Shown here: positions 44,319-57,064 of the stretch, one piece after another | Layout of the letters: each line of letters begins with the position of its first letter | How positions within the stretch are numbered: position 1 is the first letter of the stretch | Assembly: GCA_026075535.2 (NCBI GenBank) | Contig: AP026541.1 | Coordinates: 8,804,001 to 8,868,000 of the forward strand | Direction of reading: 5' to 3' | Source: Tricholoma matsutake | Taxonomy: Eukaryota; Basidiomycota; Agaricomycetes; Agaricales; Tricholomataceae | DNA: 64,000 bases | Notes under the pieces: model-generated | What the model saw: the letters and a program-made list of their open reading frames with translations, nothing else | The model's database searches: none | Told to the model about the DNA's origin: nothing | Translations under genes and position numbers: made by a program

Positions 44319-45187
44319 TCAACTAGAAATGAACGCTGCACGAACGACGGCGCGAACTCTCCATTCCCAAGCGACGAGGTTGACGCGACGATTGACCTCG
44401 AAACGGAGGGAGGAGTCCTGGGAGTTGACAATGGAGTGCAAGTATGCAAACACCAAGGCGTCGAGAGGTGTTGGATTTCTGTTGATATGGGTTAGACACA
44501 ATTTGTAAGAGAAGAATACACATACTCGGAACCAAGAAACCACTTGTCGGTGCTGAGACGGTCAGACAGAGCAGTGATGGCATCGCGGTATTGAGCGATG
44601 ATAGCCGCGTAGGATACACGTGTGCCCGAGGGAGGAAACAGGGACATGAAGCCTGTTAAGGGGGCAGGGGGAGGGGTTATAATGGATTGGAGACGTGTGG
44701 AAGGCTGAGAGTTAAGGGAAAGGAGGGAAAGGTAGGAAGGACGTGGAGTTGAGAACTCGAGTGCAGCGTGAACATGGCCTTCGAGCAACGAGACCCAAGC
44801 GCGACTCTCGTCGCGTGCAGCTTCGTCTTTGTACCCTTCAAATTGAGCTGGGGACTCTGCAAGTTTTGAATCCGCCCATGAAGGTATATGGTGAGCTGGT
44901 AGAAGTTCGTCTGGGGATATATGGAGGTTAGGAAGGCGACTGTGAATGGCACCTTGATGTGAGATGTCTGTACGAATGCGAAGGGCGTTTATTCCACGAA
45001 GAGCAAGGTAAGCTTGCCATTTGAGACACTCGACATCAGCGCTGAGTGGAGAATCTTGTTCCTTGGAAGGATGAATCCAGATTGTAGGTGCAATGAAGAC
45101 TTTTGAGAAAGGAACTGGAGGGAGAGTCTTGAGAGGAAACAAGGAAAGGAAGGAATGAAGAGGAGCGGGCAGTGACGGGAAAGACAT
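44319..45187 (-). CDS. Metaxin / SAM37-like mitochondrial outer-membrane protein
   Basis: Metaxin/Sam37 proteins are part of the sorting and assembly machinery that inserts beta-barrel proteins into the mitochondrial outer membrane. The two exons 45187-44526 and 44478-44319 close in phase and encode 273 residues. The N-terminal thioredoxin-like half includes PTIWIHPSKEQDSPLSADVE and CLKWQAYLALRGINALRIRT, the pattern of metaxin N-domains. The C-terminal GST-like half has ALSDRLSTDKWFLGSENPTP and LDALVFAYLHSIVNS, the most conserved metaxin block. The start MSFPSLPAPL is chosen because an upstream in-frame Met at 45268 would overlap the VPS54 coding region. Start codons of the two genes lie 30 bp apart. 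Confidence 0.85.
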
Positions 45188-45217
45188 AAGCCAACGACTC
45201 TCAGTCTCTTTACCTTT

Positions 45218-48200
45218 ATGTCCGATTCTTCTTGTCCTGTTTCTCCTGTCAGTCCCATCCAAGTTCAAGATCTTCCTACTGCCAGGCCATATAGATTCAC
45301 TTGGGATCCTACTTCTCGTAAACCAGGTCCTGCAAGCGTCTCAGGAACTACAGAAGGAAGGGGAGGAGGCGATTATTTCTCTGCTCAGCCTCGTTTCTCT
45401 TTCTTGCACAACTCTTCCTCTCTATCACTCCAACTAGGCGCATTACCAACAGAATGGAGTAGTTCAAAGCACGGCTTTCATGGTTTGTATTTAATCTTCA
45501 CATTTATCCCGACTCATTCAATCCTATAGCTATATCGACCGTACTTAATAATCCACACAAACGTCAGGCACCTCCTAAACCCCACTCTGCTTTGCCTCCT
45601 ATTGTCCCTGCCGACCTTCCTCGCGTTCGTCGCAAGGATTTTGACTCTTACCTTCGTGCAATTACTCCCGAGTGGGACCGCTTTGAACGCAATACACAAT
45701 TAGGACGTGAGGGCGTTGCACACATAACCGAAACCCCTTCTACCTCACTAGCTCCACTAAATGACGACGATGAATTGACCAACAACATATCCGGTGGTCC
45801 AATACAACCAAAATCCATTCCGCCCCTCGACTCCGTCCCTTCTGTCTTCTTCCAGCCTAGATTCAACCTCGCAGATCCGCGTACTTTTGACACTGTCACC
45901 GAACACGACTCTGATCCCTTGGCCGTCTCACAGCCTTTACCCTTACTCGACAAATTCTCCCAATACGCCGATACAGTCGAACAGCACCTCATCCTCGAGA
46001 TCTCCCGCCGTTCCACGTCCTTCTTCGCCGCTCTAACGAACCTTCACGAGCTTCAGTCCGAATCGGAACAATGTCTGACGCGCATCGCCGCCCTCCGTAC
46101 CCTCCTTACACATCTCGACGACAACAGTGCCAAGCGTGGGTTGCAGGTCGTGCGACGTGAGGTCGCCGCTGCGAATCTGGCGAAAGTGACTGAGGGGGTG
46201 AAGATGATTGGCGGTGTAGTGGAGATGGGGAAGGTGGCTACAGGGTTGGTGGGCGCTGGCCAGTGGGGGGAGGCGCTGGGGATTGTCGAGGAAATGGAAA
46301 GTCTATGGGAGGGACCTCCACAGTCGGAAGAGCCGGCACCATTATCATTGTTTGTAGTCGGGAAGCCAAGGACGTCGTCGTTACCTCAGGTGCAAGAAGA
46401 GTCAGAGCACGAAAAGGAGAATGAGAAGAAGGAGCTCCAAAACGACCAACGTCGGCCCCATCCCAGGAAGCGACGACAAAGCACAACCGTTCCGACTATC
46501 CCATTATCTTCGCTCCGTGCCTACGCCTCTCTCCCAGAGAACCTCCACACCCTAACCATGGAAATCGCATCTTCACTCTCCTCAGAACTAGTTGCGGTGC
46601 TGCGAGCCGATCTAGTCGAACGGATAAACCGGGGCAGGGATAGATTCAAAGTAGATAATAGATCGGGGGGTATAGAAGATGGAGCTGGGCCGGATCAGGG
46701 ACTGCGAGATAGGCTCAAGCCGCTGTTGCAGGGACTAGTGCGGACGAGGGGGCTGAAGGAGGGTCTGCTGTCGTGGCGGGAAGTGGTGTTTGGTGAGGTG
46801 AGAGGCGTGGTAAAGGCGGTATGTTGTTTGGCTTGCTTGCTTTCTTGCGTGGGCTTAATCAAGCTGTTTTGTAGCGATTACCGGCTATCGACGCGGTTGA
46901 GGAGGTAGAGCCACAAAAATCTGACCCAAACTCAAGGTGGATTGCATGTGCTTCGCCGCATGCGGTTGACTGATGCATTTTCTAGAGCTGGACTCGCAAG
47001 CCACCTTCGAACTATGCAACATCCTGATTTCTTGGTTCTTATGCAGGAACTTTACGCGTGCCTTCTAAATGGCATCGAAGGCCTGCAAGAACAAGGCCTT
47101 GTCGTCGTTGACATTCTGGAATCCATAATTCCGTAAGTGGTGTATGCCATGTAATCTGCCCCCCTTTTCAAATCATTGCGCTTTCTGCAGGCCAGACAAG
47201 GTCACTCAAGCAATAACTCCAACATCCATACAAGACGAGCTCGCGGACATCTTGTCCTCGGCTGCTGAACTGTCCAATACACAGACGGCCAAGGTGATAT
47301 CTCTGCGAGCAGACCAGCACGCCACGCTCGAGCTGGCCGACTTTTTAGTTTTCTTCAATGAGTCGTGGGGCTTTGTAGTGAAATGCGAGATCATTTGCAG
47401 GAGGATGATCGTTGGCCTTAGAGGGGTGGTAGTCAGCCAGGTCTGCGTCCTACTACTCTGTTTATCGTAAATGCTCATTTCCTGTTAGGCAAAAGCATTC
47501 CTGCAGACATTCCATCAAGCTCGCATAACTCAGTCTGCAAAATTCGTGGAGGATGAACAATGGAACCCAGTTGAAGTGTCGCCTTCGCTACAGCGTATCA
47601 CGGACGTACTCGTCGACTCCGCAGTCCGCGACTCGCCGGAACTCGTCATCAAATCTGACGCCGACACGCTCTTTCCTAACCCCCTCTCCACCAATGGCAC
47701 CTCCAACCCCACCCTCAATACCAACGGCAAGGGCAAAAGCAAAGACAACCCACCCCCACCTCCCATCCAAAAGGCGCCAAACGGGTTCAACCCCTCCTCA
47801 GTTCCCGGGTCTAAGCACGTGGTTATTGACGAGCGGACGTACTTCGTGGTGTCGGCGACCGCAGAGGTGCTGGTGCTGCTTCTGGACTATCTGCGGGTTG
47901 TGGTGAATCTGTCGCTGCTGACGACGGACACGATGGGCCGCGTGATCGAATTTTTGAAGGCGTTTAATTCGAGGACGTGTCAGGTTGTGCTGGGAGCTGG
48001 TGCGATGCGGAGTGCGGGTTTGAAAAATATTACGGCAAAGCATCTCGGTGAGTTTGAGGGCTTGTATGATTTTTGAGTTTTTTTCTAAGGGGACGGGGGT
48101 GTTGTTTTTAGCACTTGCGTCGCAATCGCTTTCGATCATGTTTGAACTCATCCCGTACGTGAGGGAGACGTTCAGGCGGCATCTTAGTCCGAAGCAGGCG

Positions 48201-49476
48201 GTGATGCTCGTGGAGTTTGATAAATTGAAGCGGGTACGTTTGCTTGCTTCTATCGTTTCTAGATACGATGCACGGAGATTTATATAATTGCCTAGGATTA
48301 TCAAGAGCATCAGAACGAAATCCACTCCAAGTTGATTGCTATTATGGGGGATAGACTCAATGCACACATCAAGACGTTGCAGGTAAAATCATGAACTCGA
48401 ATCCCCAGCCTCGTTTTGATGCATGTGTCTGCAACAGGCCGTCGATTGGAACATTCCGAAGCCCGGCGGTGGTGTAAACGACTATATGGAAGTACTAGTC
48501 AAGGAAACAGTTACCCTTCATAAGGTCCTTTCACGCTATCTCTCCACCCCAGTTGTCGAGGTGCGTGTTATGCAATCTCGACGAATTTAATTGACGGGAT
48601 TATTTAAATTTAGTATGTGATGACCCAGGTATTTGCTGCGATCAACCATGGGCTCTCGGAAGAATATGGGAAGATTGAACTACCGCATCAAGAGGCGAAG
48701 GACAGGTGCGTTGTCATGAAGCTTGGGGACTTTTCACATGCAATGTTCTGATTTTTTTTTTCAATTGGCCTTGTAATCGCCGAAGATTATTAGCAGATGC
48801 GAAGTACCTGCATCAAAAGCTATCTGCACTCAAGAACGTGGGTATGCCCAGTGGCATGCTTGTGACTGTTGTTTCGGAGAAGGGTATACCACGCGCTGCC
48901 AACGTGCCGCCAACACCCTCAAGAAGCAACACCTTTCAGAATGTCGGATCGAGCGCGAATCAACGCCTCAAAGGCCTGCTGTCTGGGCGGTCGGCTACCT
49001 TTGATAAAGCATTGCCCACTCCCGTGCAGACGTCCTCCCCCTCTACACCTCCCGTATCAGCCACCCCCCCTCCTCCCAGGGTCTCATCACCTGAGCAGAT
49101 AGAAACGAATAAGGTTAACGGTAGTGGTGTGAGCGGCGACAAAAATAGGGAAGGTGCCCTGACGCCCACGCCTCCTCCACAAGACATCAACGCATCTGTA
49201 GGGTTGGCCCAAGTGGAGACACCGCTGGCCCTACATGATTTGGAGCCTGTACAAGTAGCTAATAATGGACCTGGATTAACACAGACGGTCGTGCGGACTG
49301 TGATGTCGCCACTACCGCCACCCCTTTTGCCGTCGTCTCCCCCGGATGTTGCTCCCGCGATAACGAGCTCAAATCCAGATACAGAAGGACGGGTCTGGAA
49401 TTTCCCGGCATCAGGTGTCCGATCTTCGTCTGTTGTTGTACAGGAAGGTGACGGGACAGGTGCTGATGAGTCGTGA
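45218..49476 (+). CDS. VPS54: VPS54, GARP tethering complex subunit
   Basis: VPS54 works with Vps51/52/53 at the trans-Golgi to tether endosome-derived vesicles. Exon 1 (45218-45482) encodes a Pro-rich N-terminus. After an intron the N-terminal coiled-coil region starts AISTVLNNPHKRQ and includes LPRVRRKDFDSYLRAITPEW and DKFSQYADTVEQHLILEISR. The Vps54 C-terminal domain runs from FVVSATAEVLVLLLDYLRVV through KHLALASQSLSIMFELIPYV and PKPGGGVNDYMEVLVKET to AKYLHQKLSALKNVGMPSGM. A Pro/Ser-rich tail of about 200 residues extends beyond the usual end. At least eight introns split the gene. The acidic and poly-Lys/Glu stretch near 46.4 kb is a variable linker. Kexin recycling depends on GARP in yeast, and two kexins lie in this window. 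Confidence 0.92.
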
Positions 49477-50961
49477 TGCGGAAGACTTGCCGGACCCTAT
49501 CGTCTGGCTGAGTTGGGTGGCATGCTCGACTTTCTGAGCTTGAGCTTGAGCTTGGGTGGTTCATCGAACTATTAATGACTATTCCCCCTCCCACCTTGAG
49601 CTGTTGTCGGACGTTCTTCGGACTCGGGCATCAAGTAAGTGGCCGCAGGTCGGAGTCTGTGTGTGGATGATCCAGGGTAGAATGACTCCGTCGAGAACCA
49701 CAAAGAGTACTCAGTACCACTGCAAAGTGTCAAAATTATATAATGCATATATTTTGCCGAGGGATGTCTGGATCAAATGCATTCGTATAAGTATACGCGC
49801 TATCACAGTGTCTCGACGTATAATTTCCCCACTGGGGCAAAAGCTTAGGCTAGTTAGATCTGTCGAGTCATGTTCCCTCTTTTGTCGCATAGAATGGAAG
49901 ATTCTAGCATCATCAAATTTTTGATCCCTGTTACCACTGGTTGTGGGATAAAAACATTGTAAAACACCATCTGGGACGTAAGTATCCGTGCGAAATTAGT
50001 TCCTGGCACACTTTGAACTTTGCTTCTCCGTGACTCGAATGGTGTCAGGTCACCAAATAAGGACAGGATCGAGAATAAATACTACGGGATCTTGTCCTGA
50101 TGCGGTTACCAGTTAGGGACAAGCACAAACAGGCAAAAACGCTGATTTTCTGCATCCGGAGAATCTACATATTAGTCCCAAGATCATGGGGATCTGAGTG
50201 TCGGACATGCTAATGCCATGTCCATTGACCTTTCATTTGTTGCCTGATGGCGGGAGGTAGCGCATTCCCTGTACTAGAATTTGATCATCTTGCGGAATTT
50301 GTATTGATATCGGCAAATAGCAAAAAAACGCGAGAGAAGCAGCGTCAAGGATCACCAAAGGATCACGCAATCAAATATATCATATATCCTCGAAGTAGAC
50401 GACTGGGGGACCAGCTCGGTCGTACATATGGTTCGCCACAATGGAGAATGAAAAAGAAGAAAGAAGATTTGTCGTGGGGTACCCTGCCAGTCGAACCACA
50501 CAAAGGTGATAAAGGCGGGATTATACCGTGGGAATTGAGCGCTACGGTAGGTGACGGAACGCGGAAGGTAAACCGGTCACGGTGTCAGACCAAATAATGA
50601 CGTCGCATTGCCATTGGGCGGGTAATAATCACACGTGTGACAAATATGCCGCTCGAGAGATAAACGTGCTCGTCTTATGACGCCAACGTTTGCATAACTT
50701 GTTCAATATATAGTTTATAGACCGAGTCACCAACCGTGTGATGCGGCGTACAGTGATCACGAGCTAGAGCCTATTTAGTTGTAGATAGCGGTGTGACAGG
50801 GATATAACAGATGGTCACGTGAATTAAGTCAATTATTGAGTCAAAAATGGGTTTTCGTTAAGAATGTCGCGACCTGGGTCCTATATATATATAAGCTACG
50901 CCATTTCTTCTTCCCATCCTCCTCCTCACCCTCCTTCTCCTTCTTGCTCCCTTTGCCCTTT
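49477..50961. other. Gene-poor interval upstream of the ECL1-family gene
   Basis: This interval of about 1.5 kb has no supported gene. An open frame at 50247-50597 (116 codons, MAGGSAFPVLEF start, Lys/Arg-rich) has no recognisable domain and may be chance. The last 350 bp is AT-rich and carries several CACGTG/TCACGTG-type sites (50632, 50816) plus the TATA box below, as expected of a regulated promoter. No repeat matched other parts of the window. Confidence 0.5.
50882..50893 (+). promoter_or_regulatory. TATA-rich core promoter of the ECL1-family gene
   Basis: The run TATATATATATA followed by AG lies about 70 bp upstream of the ATG at 50962 and is followed by a pyrimidine-rich leader (TCTTCTTCCCATCCTCC...). 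Strong TATA boxes in fungi often mark stress- or nutrient-regulated genes. Confidence 0.5.
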
Positions 50962-52275
50962 ATGTTCGAGGAAGTATGTCTCGTCTGTGGAAAACATCTT
51001 CAGGATGATGGGTATGCTTATCTTTTGCAACAGCATCACCCTTGTTTCTCACTTCCTACTAGTCAAGCCTATTGTAGTGAAGATTGCCAAAACATTGACT
51101 CTTCTTCTCCCTCTATTTCCTCAGCCAGTAGCGCACTTTCATCTCCTCACCTACATGCCACTACGGGTGGCGACGTACCTCTCCTTGTGCCCTCTGCCCT
51201 TGGTTCTGCTTTGAAGAAATACACACACAGCCACGACCACCGTTCTATCTCATCGTCTGCCTCTTCTACGTCGTGGTCTGTTGTCACAGACGACGACTAT
51301 GACGGTTCCGCACTGGCCACACCGTATGAATCCGGCTTTCACGGCAGTGCGGATTCTCTTTACGAGAGCAGTTCAAAGTCTGCTCATCATTATCCTTGCC
51401 CCATGAAACTATCTGCTCTTTCATACGCCCGCCGTCCATCCGGCACTAACAACCGCTCCACCATCGGTAACCTTCACAAGCGCACGTCTTCTGAGCACAT
51501 GCACAGCCCTCGGAGCGCGCCTCTGCAGTCATTTTTGTCGACCGATGATGACGCCCTTGGCTCCGATTTCGGGCTATCTTCCCGAGATGAATCCGACACC
51601 GATTTTCGTCCCACAAAACCCGCCTTCCTTACCTCAACTAAACCCAAACGTAATCGTAATCGTGCCAGCCTTCCAACCTACTTTTCGTTGCTACAGATGA
51701 CCATTCCATCTAACAATAATTCTCCCACGTCATGTTCTCCAGTTCATACCATTGCCCGTCCTTCTCCGCCAACACCAAAAATGCCACTCGCCGCCCTTGC
51801 TTCGGGGCTCTCCCGCTCGACCTCCACCGTGCTCACCGGATCATTCCATACTACCACAAGGGGTCGCCGTAATGCCACGGCGGAATCACGAACTAGTTCT
51901 AGTTCTCGCTCCGGTTCTCGTTCTTCCCTACGAAGGGAATTGGAGTCGAGTTCCTCGCTTTTGCGTTCACGTTTGGACAGCAAGGCGAGCGTCGAGCAGG
52001 TGTTTGACTGGTCTTCTGTGCCTGAACCCCCTCGTGGTCGCGCAGTCGTACGGAGGAATAGCTCTCCCCCACCAAAAATGATGCTGTCCGCTATTGCCCT
52101 TGAAGATCACAACCGCGCCTTTGCGACGGTAAAGAAGGACAATCCAGGCCCTGGCTTCCGCAAGTATAGAGGCAGAATAAGGGCGGAGGAGTTTCTCGAT
52201 GCAAGTGCTCCTGGCCTCGGGCATGGGCGAAGTGGATTGCTAGATCGAGAGCGCCGTGGCGCTCATTTTATCTAG
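50962..52275 (+). CDS. ECL1-family zinc-binding protein
   Basis: This is a single-exon gene of 437 residues. The start MFEEVCLVCGKHL is preferred over an upstream in-frame ATG at 50836, which would translate the TATA region. The N-terminus holds the signature of the ECL1/2/3 family (extender of chronological lifespan, Pfam Ecl1): CLVCGKHL followed about 35 residues later by YCSEDCQ, a four-Cys zinc site. The rest is Ser-rich and disordered, with many SS/SP sites and a basic patch (TKPKRNRNRAS). It ends in a conserved-looking RKYRGRIRAEEFLD segment. In fission yeast the family responds to nutrient and zinc/sulfur limitation. Function here is inferred from the motif only. Confidence 0.78.
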   Translation: MFEEVCLVCGKHLQDDGYAYLLQQHHPCFSLPTSQAYCSEDCQNIDSSSPSISSASSALSSPHLHATTGGDVPLLVPSALGSALKKYTHSHDHRSISSSASSTSWSVVTDDDYDGSALATPYESGFHGSADSLYESSSKSAHHYPCPMKLSALSYARRPSGTNNRSTIGNLHKRTSSEHMHSPRSAPLQSFLSTDDDALGSDFGLSSRDESDTDFRPTKPAFLTSTKPKRNRNRASLPTYFSLLQMTIPSNNNSPTSCSPVHTIARPSPPTPKMPLAALASGLSRSTSTVLTGSFHTTTRGRRNATAESRTSSSSRSGSRSSLRRELESSSSLLRSRLDSKASVEQVFDWSSVPEPPRGRAVVRRNSSPPPKMMLSAIALEDHNRAFATVKKDNPGPGFRKYRGRIRAEEFLDASAPGLGHGRSGLLDRERRGAHFI

Positions 52276-53440
52276 CAATGCCTGACCTCTTCTCCTTAGC
52301 TCTTTTCGCGCCGTTCACGACCTGTTGCACAATTTGCAATGATCACACAAAACGATATTCTTCCGACATGATAAAAGAAAGACGCTACTCTTGATCGCCA
52401 AATTAGAAGGATACCGTATCTTGCATCGTCATGATTTATCAGCATCGTCTCTCCAGCACAAAGTCAATTTCATTCTCGCAATCAATCCTCATCTCAGCAA
52501 ACATCCTTTCGTTATCTTGTAGCTGTCGAAAAATAATAGGCGTCTGCTTTCTACTACTCCAACGAAGCATAGGTTATCGCTCTCCCTATCTATCTATTCT
52601 GAGCCTCTTCACTCGTTTTGCCATGGAACATGCATTATACTTCAAAGTCTCCTCCACTACCTGCTAAGTTATTTTCTAGCTGTATCCATTCATTTTTTGT
52701 CCACATTCCGCATGCCATTTTCGTGCGTACTTTCCATCCCCACTTCCACATGGAATATTTGCATAATAAAAACACGTAGCTTTTGCCAATCAGATCATGT
52801 TACTTATCTTCTGCAAAACACGTGTGATGGATATAATATATCTCATTATTTTCTGAGTTTCTGAGATGAACACGATACGCCCATTGGCAGTGCTTGATGA
52901 TCATGGAATTAAGCAGACCTACATATCAAAGATCGAGAATTTCACGCACTTGATAAAAGAATGAAGCCGAGGGCTTTTGCCATCAACTCCACAATGCCTG
53001 GAGGTTGTTACTAGGCACGTTCCAGTCATGCTTTCTTCTAAGCGACGGGTATGGTTGCATTTTGTATTTCATTCACGAAAACGTGTACCTTTTGGATGAT
53101 GCTCAGCTGGTGAACTGCGGCTCCGTGATTAGGATCAACAGGAGTGGTTGTGACTCTGGAATAGGATCAGCCTTGGGCGTCCTGAGATGTATATAGATGG
53201 ACTACGACTGTTATGATTGAGAGAGAGAGTGAATCCCAAAAATCTGAAGTCGTGTGAATGCACGCAATGGATATGTAAGTGAGGAACGCGCACCATCCCT
53301 TAGATATGACTTCTCTTTGAACCTGAACCCTCGTATTTTGTCTCAGCAACGCCCTTTCGGCGAGTTGCTCTATACAATAAAAGCCTCGAGGATAACCAAT
53401 TGTCTTTCAATATCTCCCAACGAGTCGTAGTATCTTGTCA
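52276..53440. other. Intergenic region between the ECL1-family gene and GID7
   Basis: This interval of about 1.2 kb has no supported gene. It includes the ECL1-family 3' UTR on its left, with an AT-rich stretch and an ACACGTG site near 52818. Short open frames here have no recognised domains. Nothing repetitive was seen. Confidence 0.45.
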
Positions 53441-53854
53441 CCATTGATCCCCCTACATTCCCTGCGCGGGAATCCATTCCCATTTCTTCCGTCCAATCTG
53501 CACTGGAGCCCGCGACAGTGGCCAGTGGAAGCATTTTGACGCCCCCGCAATCCTTGGCTAGCGTCACTGTCTCAGAATCACCACAAAGTCTCGTTCCAGC
53601 AACTCGCTCCAGGTCTGAGCTTGAGCAAGCAAACCGTGGTACCGACGTACTCACGTCTTCGGATAACGGTATCGTAACGTCTTTCTACATGCTTTTGACT
53701 CGTGTCTAAATCGTTCATATTCTTTCTTTCATTCCCTTCTCATCTCGCGATAGACACCGAGTATACTAGAGCTCGTAAGCGACAAAAGACAGACACCTCT
53801 TTTTCCTTCTACCGACCACCTATCGATCAAGCATTCCAGCCAACGCGTACCAAT

Positions 53855-56431
53855 ATGAGACTTACAGATTCAGATCAAGTCTCCCAAATATCCGCTTCCC
53901 CCGACTTTAGTGCGCACGCAGGCCCTTCTACATTGGGGTTAGACCGCACAGAGCCGAACGGCCATACCAACGGAACTGGTTTTGTCCCGCAGATCAATGG
54001 GTTTGCCTCGTCTATGACGAACGGTTCTCTGGGGGGCCACACAGGCAATGGTATAGTGAAGCATGGAAAGGCAATTGCGAAAGTGAATCTGCCGGGCACA
54101 ACTCTATATGATGACTCTTATGTGGATCGTGAGGAATTCGTGCGGCTGGTGATACAAAGCCTCCGAGACGTGGGATATGTGTACGTTTGCTCGCTCTTTG
54201 CGTTTTGACCCTTGATTGATGCTTAATCGTGATTACAGTGAATCGGCCGCAACGCTGGAAGCGGAGTCGGGCTATTCAATGGAGGAAGCTGAAGTATCTG
54301 ATTTCAGGCAATACATTCTCGATGGGTCCTGGGGAAAGGCTGAGGCGACATTGATGCATTTAGCTGTTAGTGACGAGGAGGGACTATGGGTAAGTGTCTT
54401 CACCAACCTATGTAACATAGCACTTACATCTCACCCAGGATGCGAAGTTCCTGATAAGCCAGCAGAAGTATCTCGAGCTGCTGGAAGCGAAGAAGACAAC
54501 AGCTGCACTGCACGTTTTGCGCAACGAGCTTGCGCCACTGAACGTTGATTCAGATCAGCTGCACACATTATCAAGGTACGTGTTGTATTTAACTCTTACA
54601 GAATGAAGAACGCATTAACTCATATCACTGCTTAGTTTCATAATGTGTTCAGAACCAGACGATCTTCGGCAGAGAGCTAGTTGGGACGGGGCATCCGGGT
54701 CATCGCGACGACTACTCCTTAACAGCTTGCAACGTGCGTACTTTACATGTCCTTTCGGCTTATCAATTACCTTGTGAACAGGTTATATTCCTCCCTCCAT
54801 AATGATTCCACAACGTCGTTTTGCGACGCTACTTCACCAAGCACGATCACATCAGCGACAACGATGTGTATACCACAACTCTCCCTCAAATTCTTCAGCA
54901 TTTTCTTTATACAGCGATCACCAATGCAACAAATCAGCTTTTCCTAGGATCACAACCACTATTCTGGAGGTGCATACAGACGAGGTATGGAATATGGAGT
55001 GGAGTCATGACGGCCAATACCTAGCCACCGCAAGTAAAGACAAGACTGCGATCATTTGGCGGCTTGGCGTAAGTCACCGATTTGATTTTGCGGCGGCTCT
55101 CTGAGGAACTCTTTCTCTTGATCATTCCAGTATGATGCGGATTCAACACAGGAATGGACATCTCATTTTATACTAAGGGACCACCCATACTCTGTGGGAT
55201 GTTTGGCATGGTCAAAGGATGATTCCATACTGCTAACCAGTGCCGAGAACCATATCAAACTTTGGAACACCAAAGTGAGTGATCTGGGTAGTCAATTAGG
55301 AATGCTCACCGCCATCCGCATCTAGACGGGCCTTTGTATCCGATCCCTCGACGAACATTCGGAAACTGTGACATCCCTTGTATGGCTTTCAGACGGGTCA
55401 GGATTTATATCCGGCGGTCTCGATCGCAAGATAATACACTGGGTATGTTCGCGTCTTATCTTCGTGTTTTTCGTTCCATGTCTGACAATTCCTTCCTTAC
55501 TCAGGGTGCAGACGGGACGCTTCATGACAACTGGGGTGTAACCCCTATTCGCGTAACCGATCTGGCTATCACTCCGGACCTCACACGGTTGGTGACCATT
55601 GGGATGTATTACCACCCAAGCCCGCCGCCGACCGGCGATAGCCCTCAGCCAGCTAGAAATAATAGTGACTCTGTGTCCTTGGGGAACGGAGTGTTGGTAA
55701 ATGGGTCAAAGGGGTCGGACAACAGTATGATTGTGTATGACTTGTTCACGAAGCAAACAGAATCGTGCGTAGAAATCTGAATGCTCTCCATCTGTATGAG
55801 GGCACCATCTGACGCTCGATTCTTTTCAATATAGATCCGTTCGGCTGGATGGTGAGCTCACGAGTGTCAAGATATCCCAGAACTCTCAATATGCCCTGAT
55901 CAATCATGCGCCAGATGTAACTCACCTGTTTCCTGGTGCTTATGCAAATTTCTAACATTGGTTTCAGGAAATTCATCTTTGGGATCTTCAGGCTGGTCGG
56001 TTGGCACGCAAGTACACTGGCCAACGTCAAGGACGACATGTCATCCGGAGCTGTTTTGGAGGTATTGATGGTAACTTTGTTGTCAGTGGGAGTGAAGGCA
56101 CGTTTCTCCGTTCTGTGTTCCGGCTATGCTCTATTTCACATCACCTCTTATAGATGGGAATGTCTATGTATGGCATCGTGACACCGGTGCGCTATTAGAG
56201 GTACTTGCGGGTCACGGCGAAGGAAGCGTCAACTCAGTTGCATGGAATCCGCGAAACGAGCGCATGTTCGCCTCGTGCTCTGATGATCACACGATCCGGA
56301 TATGGGAAACGCCTCCGCCGGACATGGTGGTCGATGAGTCTCCCATTCAACGACCCGCTCGTTATCCCCCGCTCGTCGAGAATGGAAACGTCAAGGGAAA
56401 GACACAGCAACGTTTGGACTTGTCACTTTAA
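53855..56431 (+). CDS. GID7: GID complex subunit 7 / WDR26-like WD40 protein
   Basis: GID7/WDR26 is a substrate-organising subunit of the GID/CTLH E3 ubiquitin ligase, which degrades gluconeogenic enzymes in yeast. The conservative start is the first in-frame ATG, at 53855 ([11 protein letters not shown]). The frame continues upstream across an intron (53669-53753) into an exon 53447-53668 with no ATG, so the true N-terminus is probably longer. A LisH/CTLH region is seen in [40 protein letters not shown] and [22 protein letters not shown]40 repeats follow: [66 protein letters not shown]-region repeats, [11 protein letters not shown], and the final [20 protein letters not shown]. The gene has many short introns and ends at 56431. 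Confidence 0.9.
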
Positions 56432-57064
56432 ATTACACAAGCGTGATGCTACCTACAAGCCATTCCCTTTTCATTTCCTCTTCTATTGCATTGTAATTTG
56501 TCTCGCTGTTTTCCTGCACATAGCATTTGACACTCGCACTGATTAAATCCTTGTTATCATAGTTTTTGCATACTAACAACAATTTCAATGTGGACCCATC
56601 ATACATCGCACAGTAGAGTTTTCCCGATGGCTTCGGCATTTCCATTTTAAATTTAGTTCGCGTTTCACACCCTGAGTCTTCCTCAAGCTCATTGCTTGCC
56701 CCAAACTCCAATATTAGAGCACTTCAGCAACCCTGGTCAAAATGGAACCGAATGACCGAAATCTGCCAAGTTTTGACTGCTCCACCAACTCCACTACTCA
56801 ATTCATCATCACCCCACTCGACCCAGCTCAGTTGTTTGTGTACATGTGACTGACACGTAACTGGAACTCAAATTGGATGTGTTCTACTCTTTGTCCCTTT
56901 ATCATCCTACAAATTTAAAACACCCAGTAGTAGGAGTATACAACTGACAGTGCTATGTAGTATGCATGCCTGTGGTCTTAACTTGAGCTCTTTGCACTAC
57001 AGATATGAACACTCAAGCTCCACATTTTCTAGTACTTTATCTCCCTGTTCTAATACTTTTGTCA
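56432..57064. other. Intergenic region left of the right-hand retroelement nest
   Basis: This 633 bp region holds the GID7 3' UTR and AT-rich DNA. No gene was seen. The right end abuts a truncated gypsy LTR whose 5' part is missing. Confidence 0.45.

Noticed and set aside
45188..45268. Longer metaxin start at 45268
   Set aside because: The extra 27 residues (MNLDGTDRRNRTRR...) are not like a metaxin N-terminus and overlap the VPS54 coding exon on the other strand.
48960..49190. Minus-strand ORFs inside the VPS54 tail
   Set aside because: The region is Pro/Thr-rich coding sequence of VPS54. The antisense frames are Gly/Ser-rich shadows.
50247..50597. 116-codon ORF as a small gene
   Set aside because: It has no recognisable domain, no clear promoter or splice context and a charged low-information composition. 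I describe it only within the intergenic entry.
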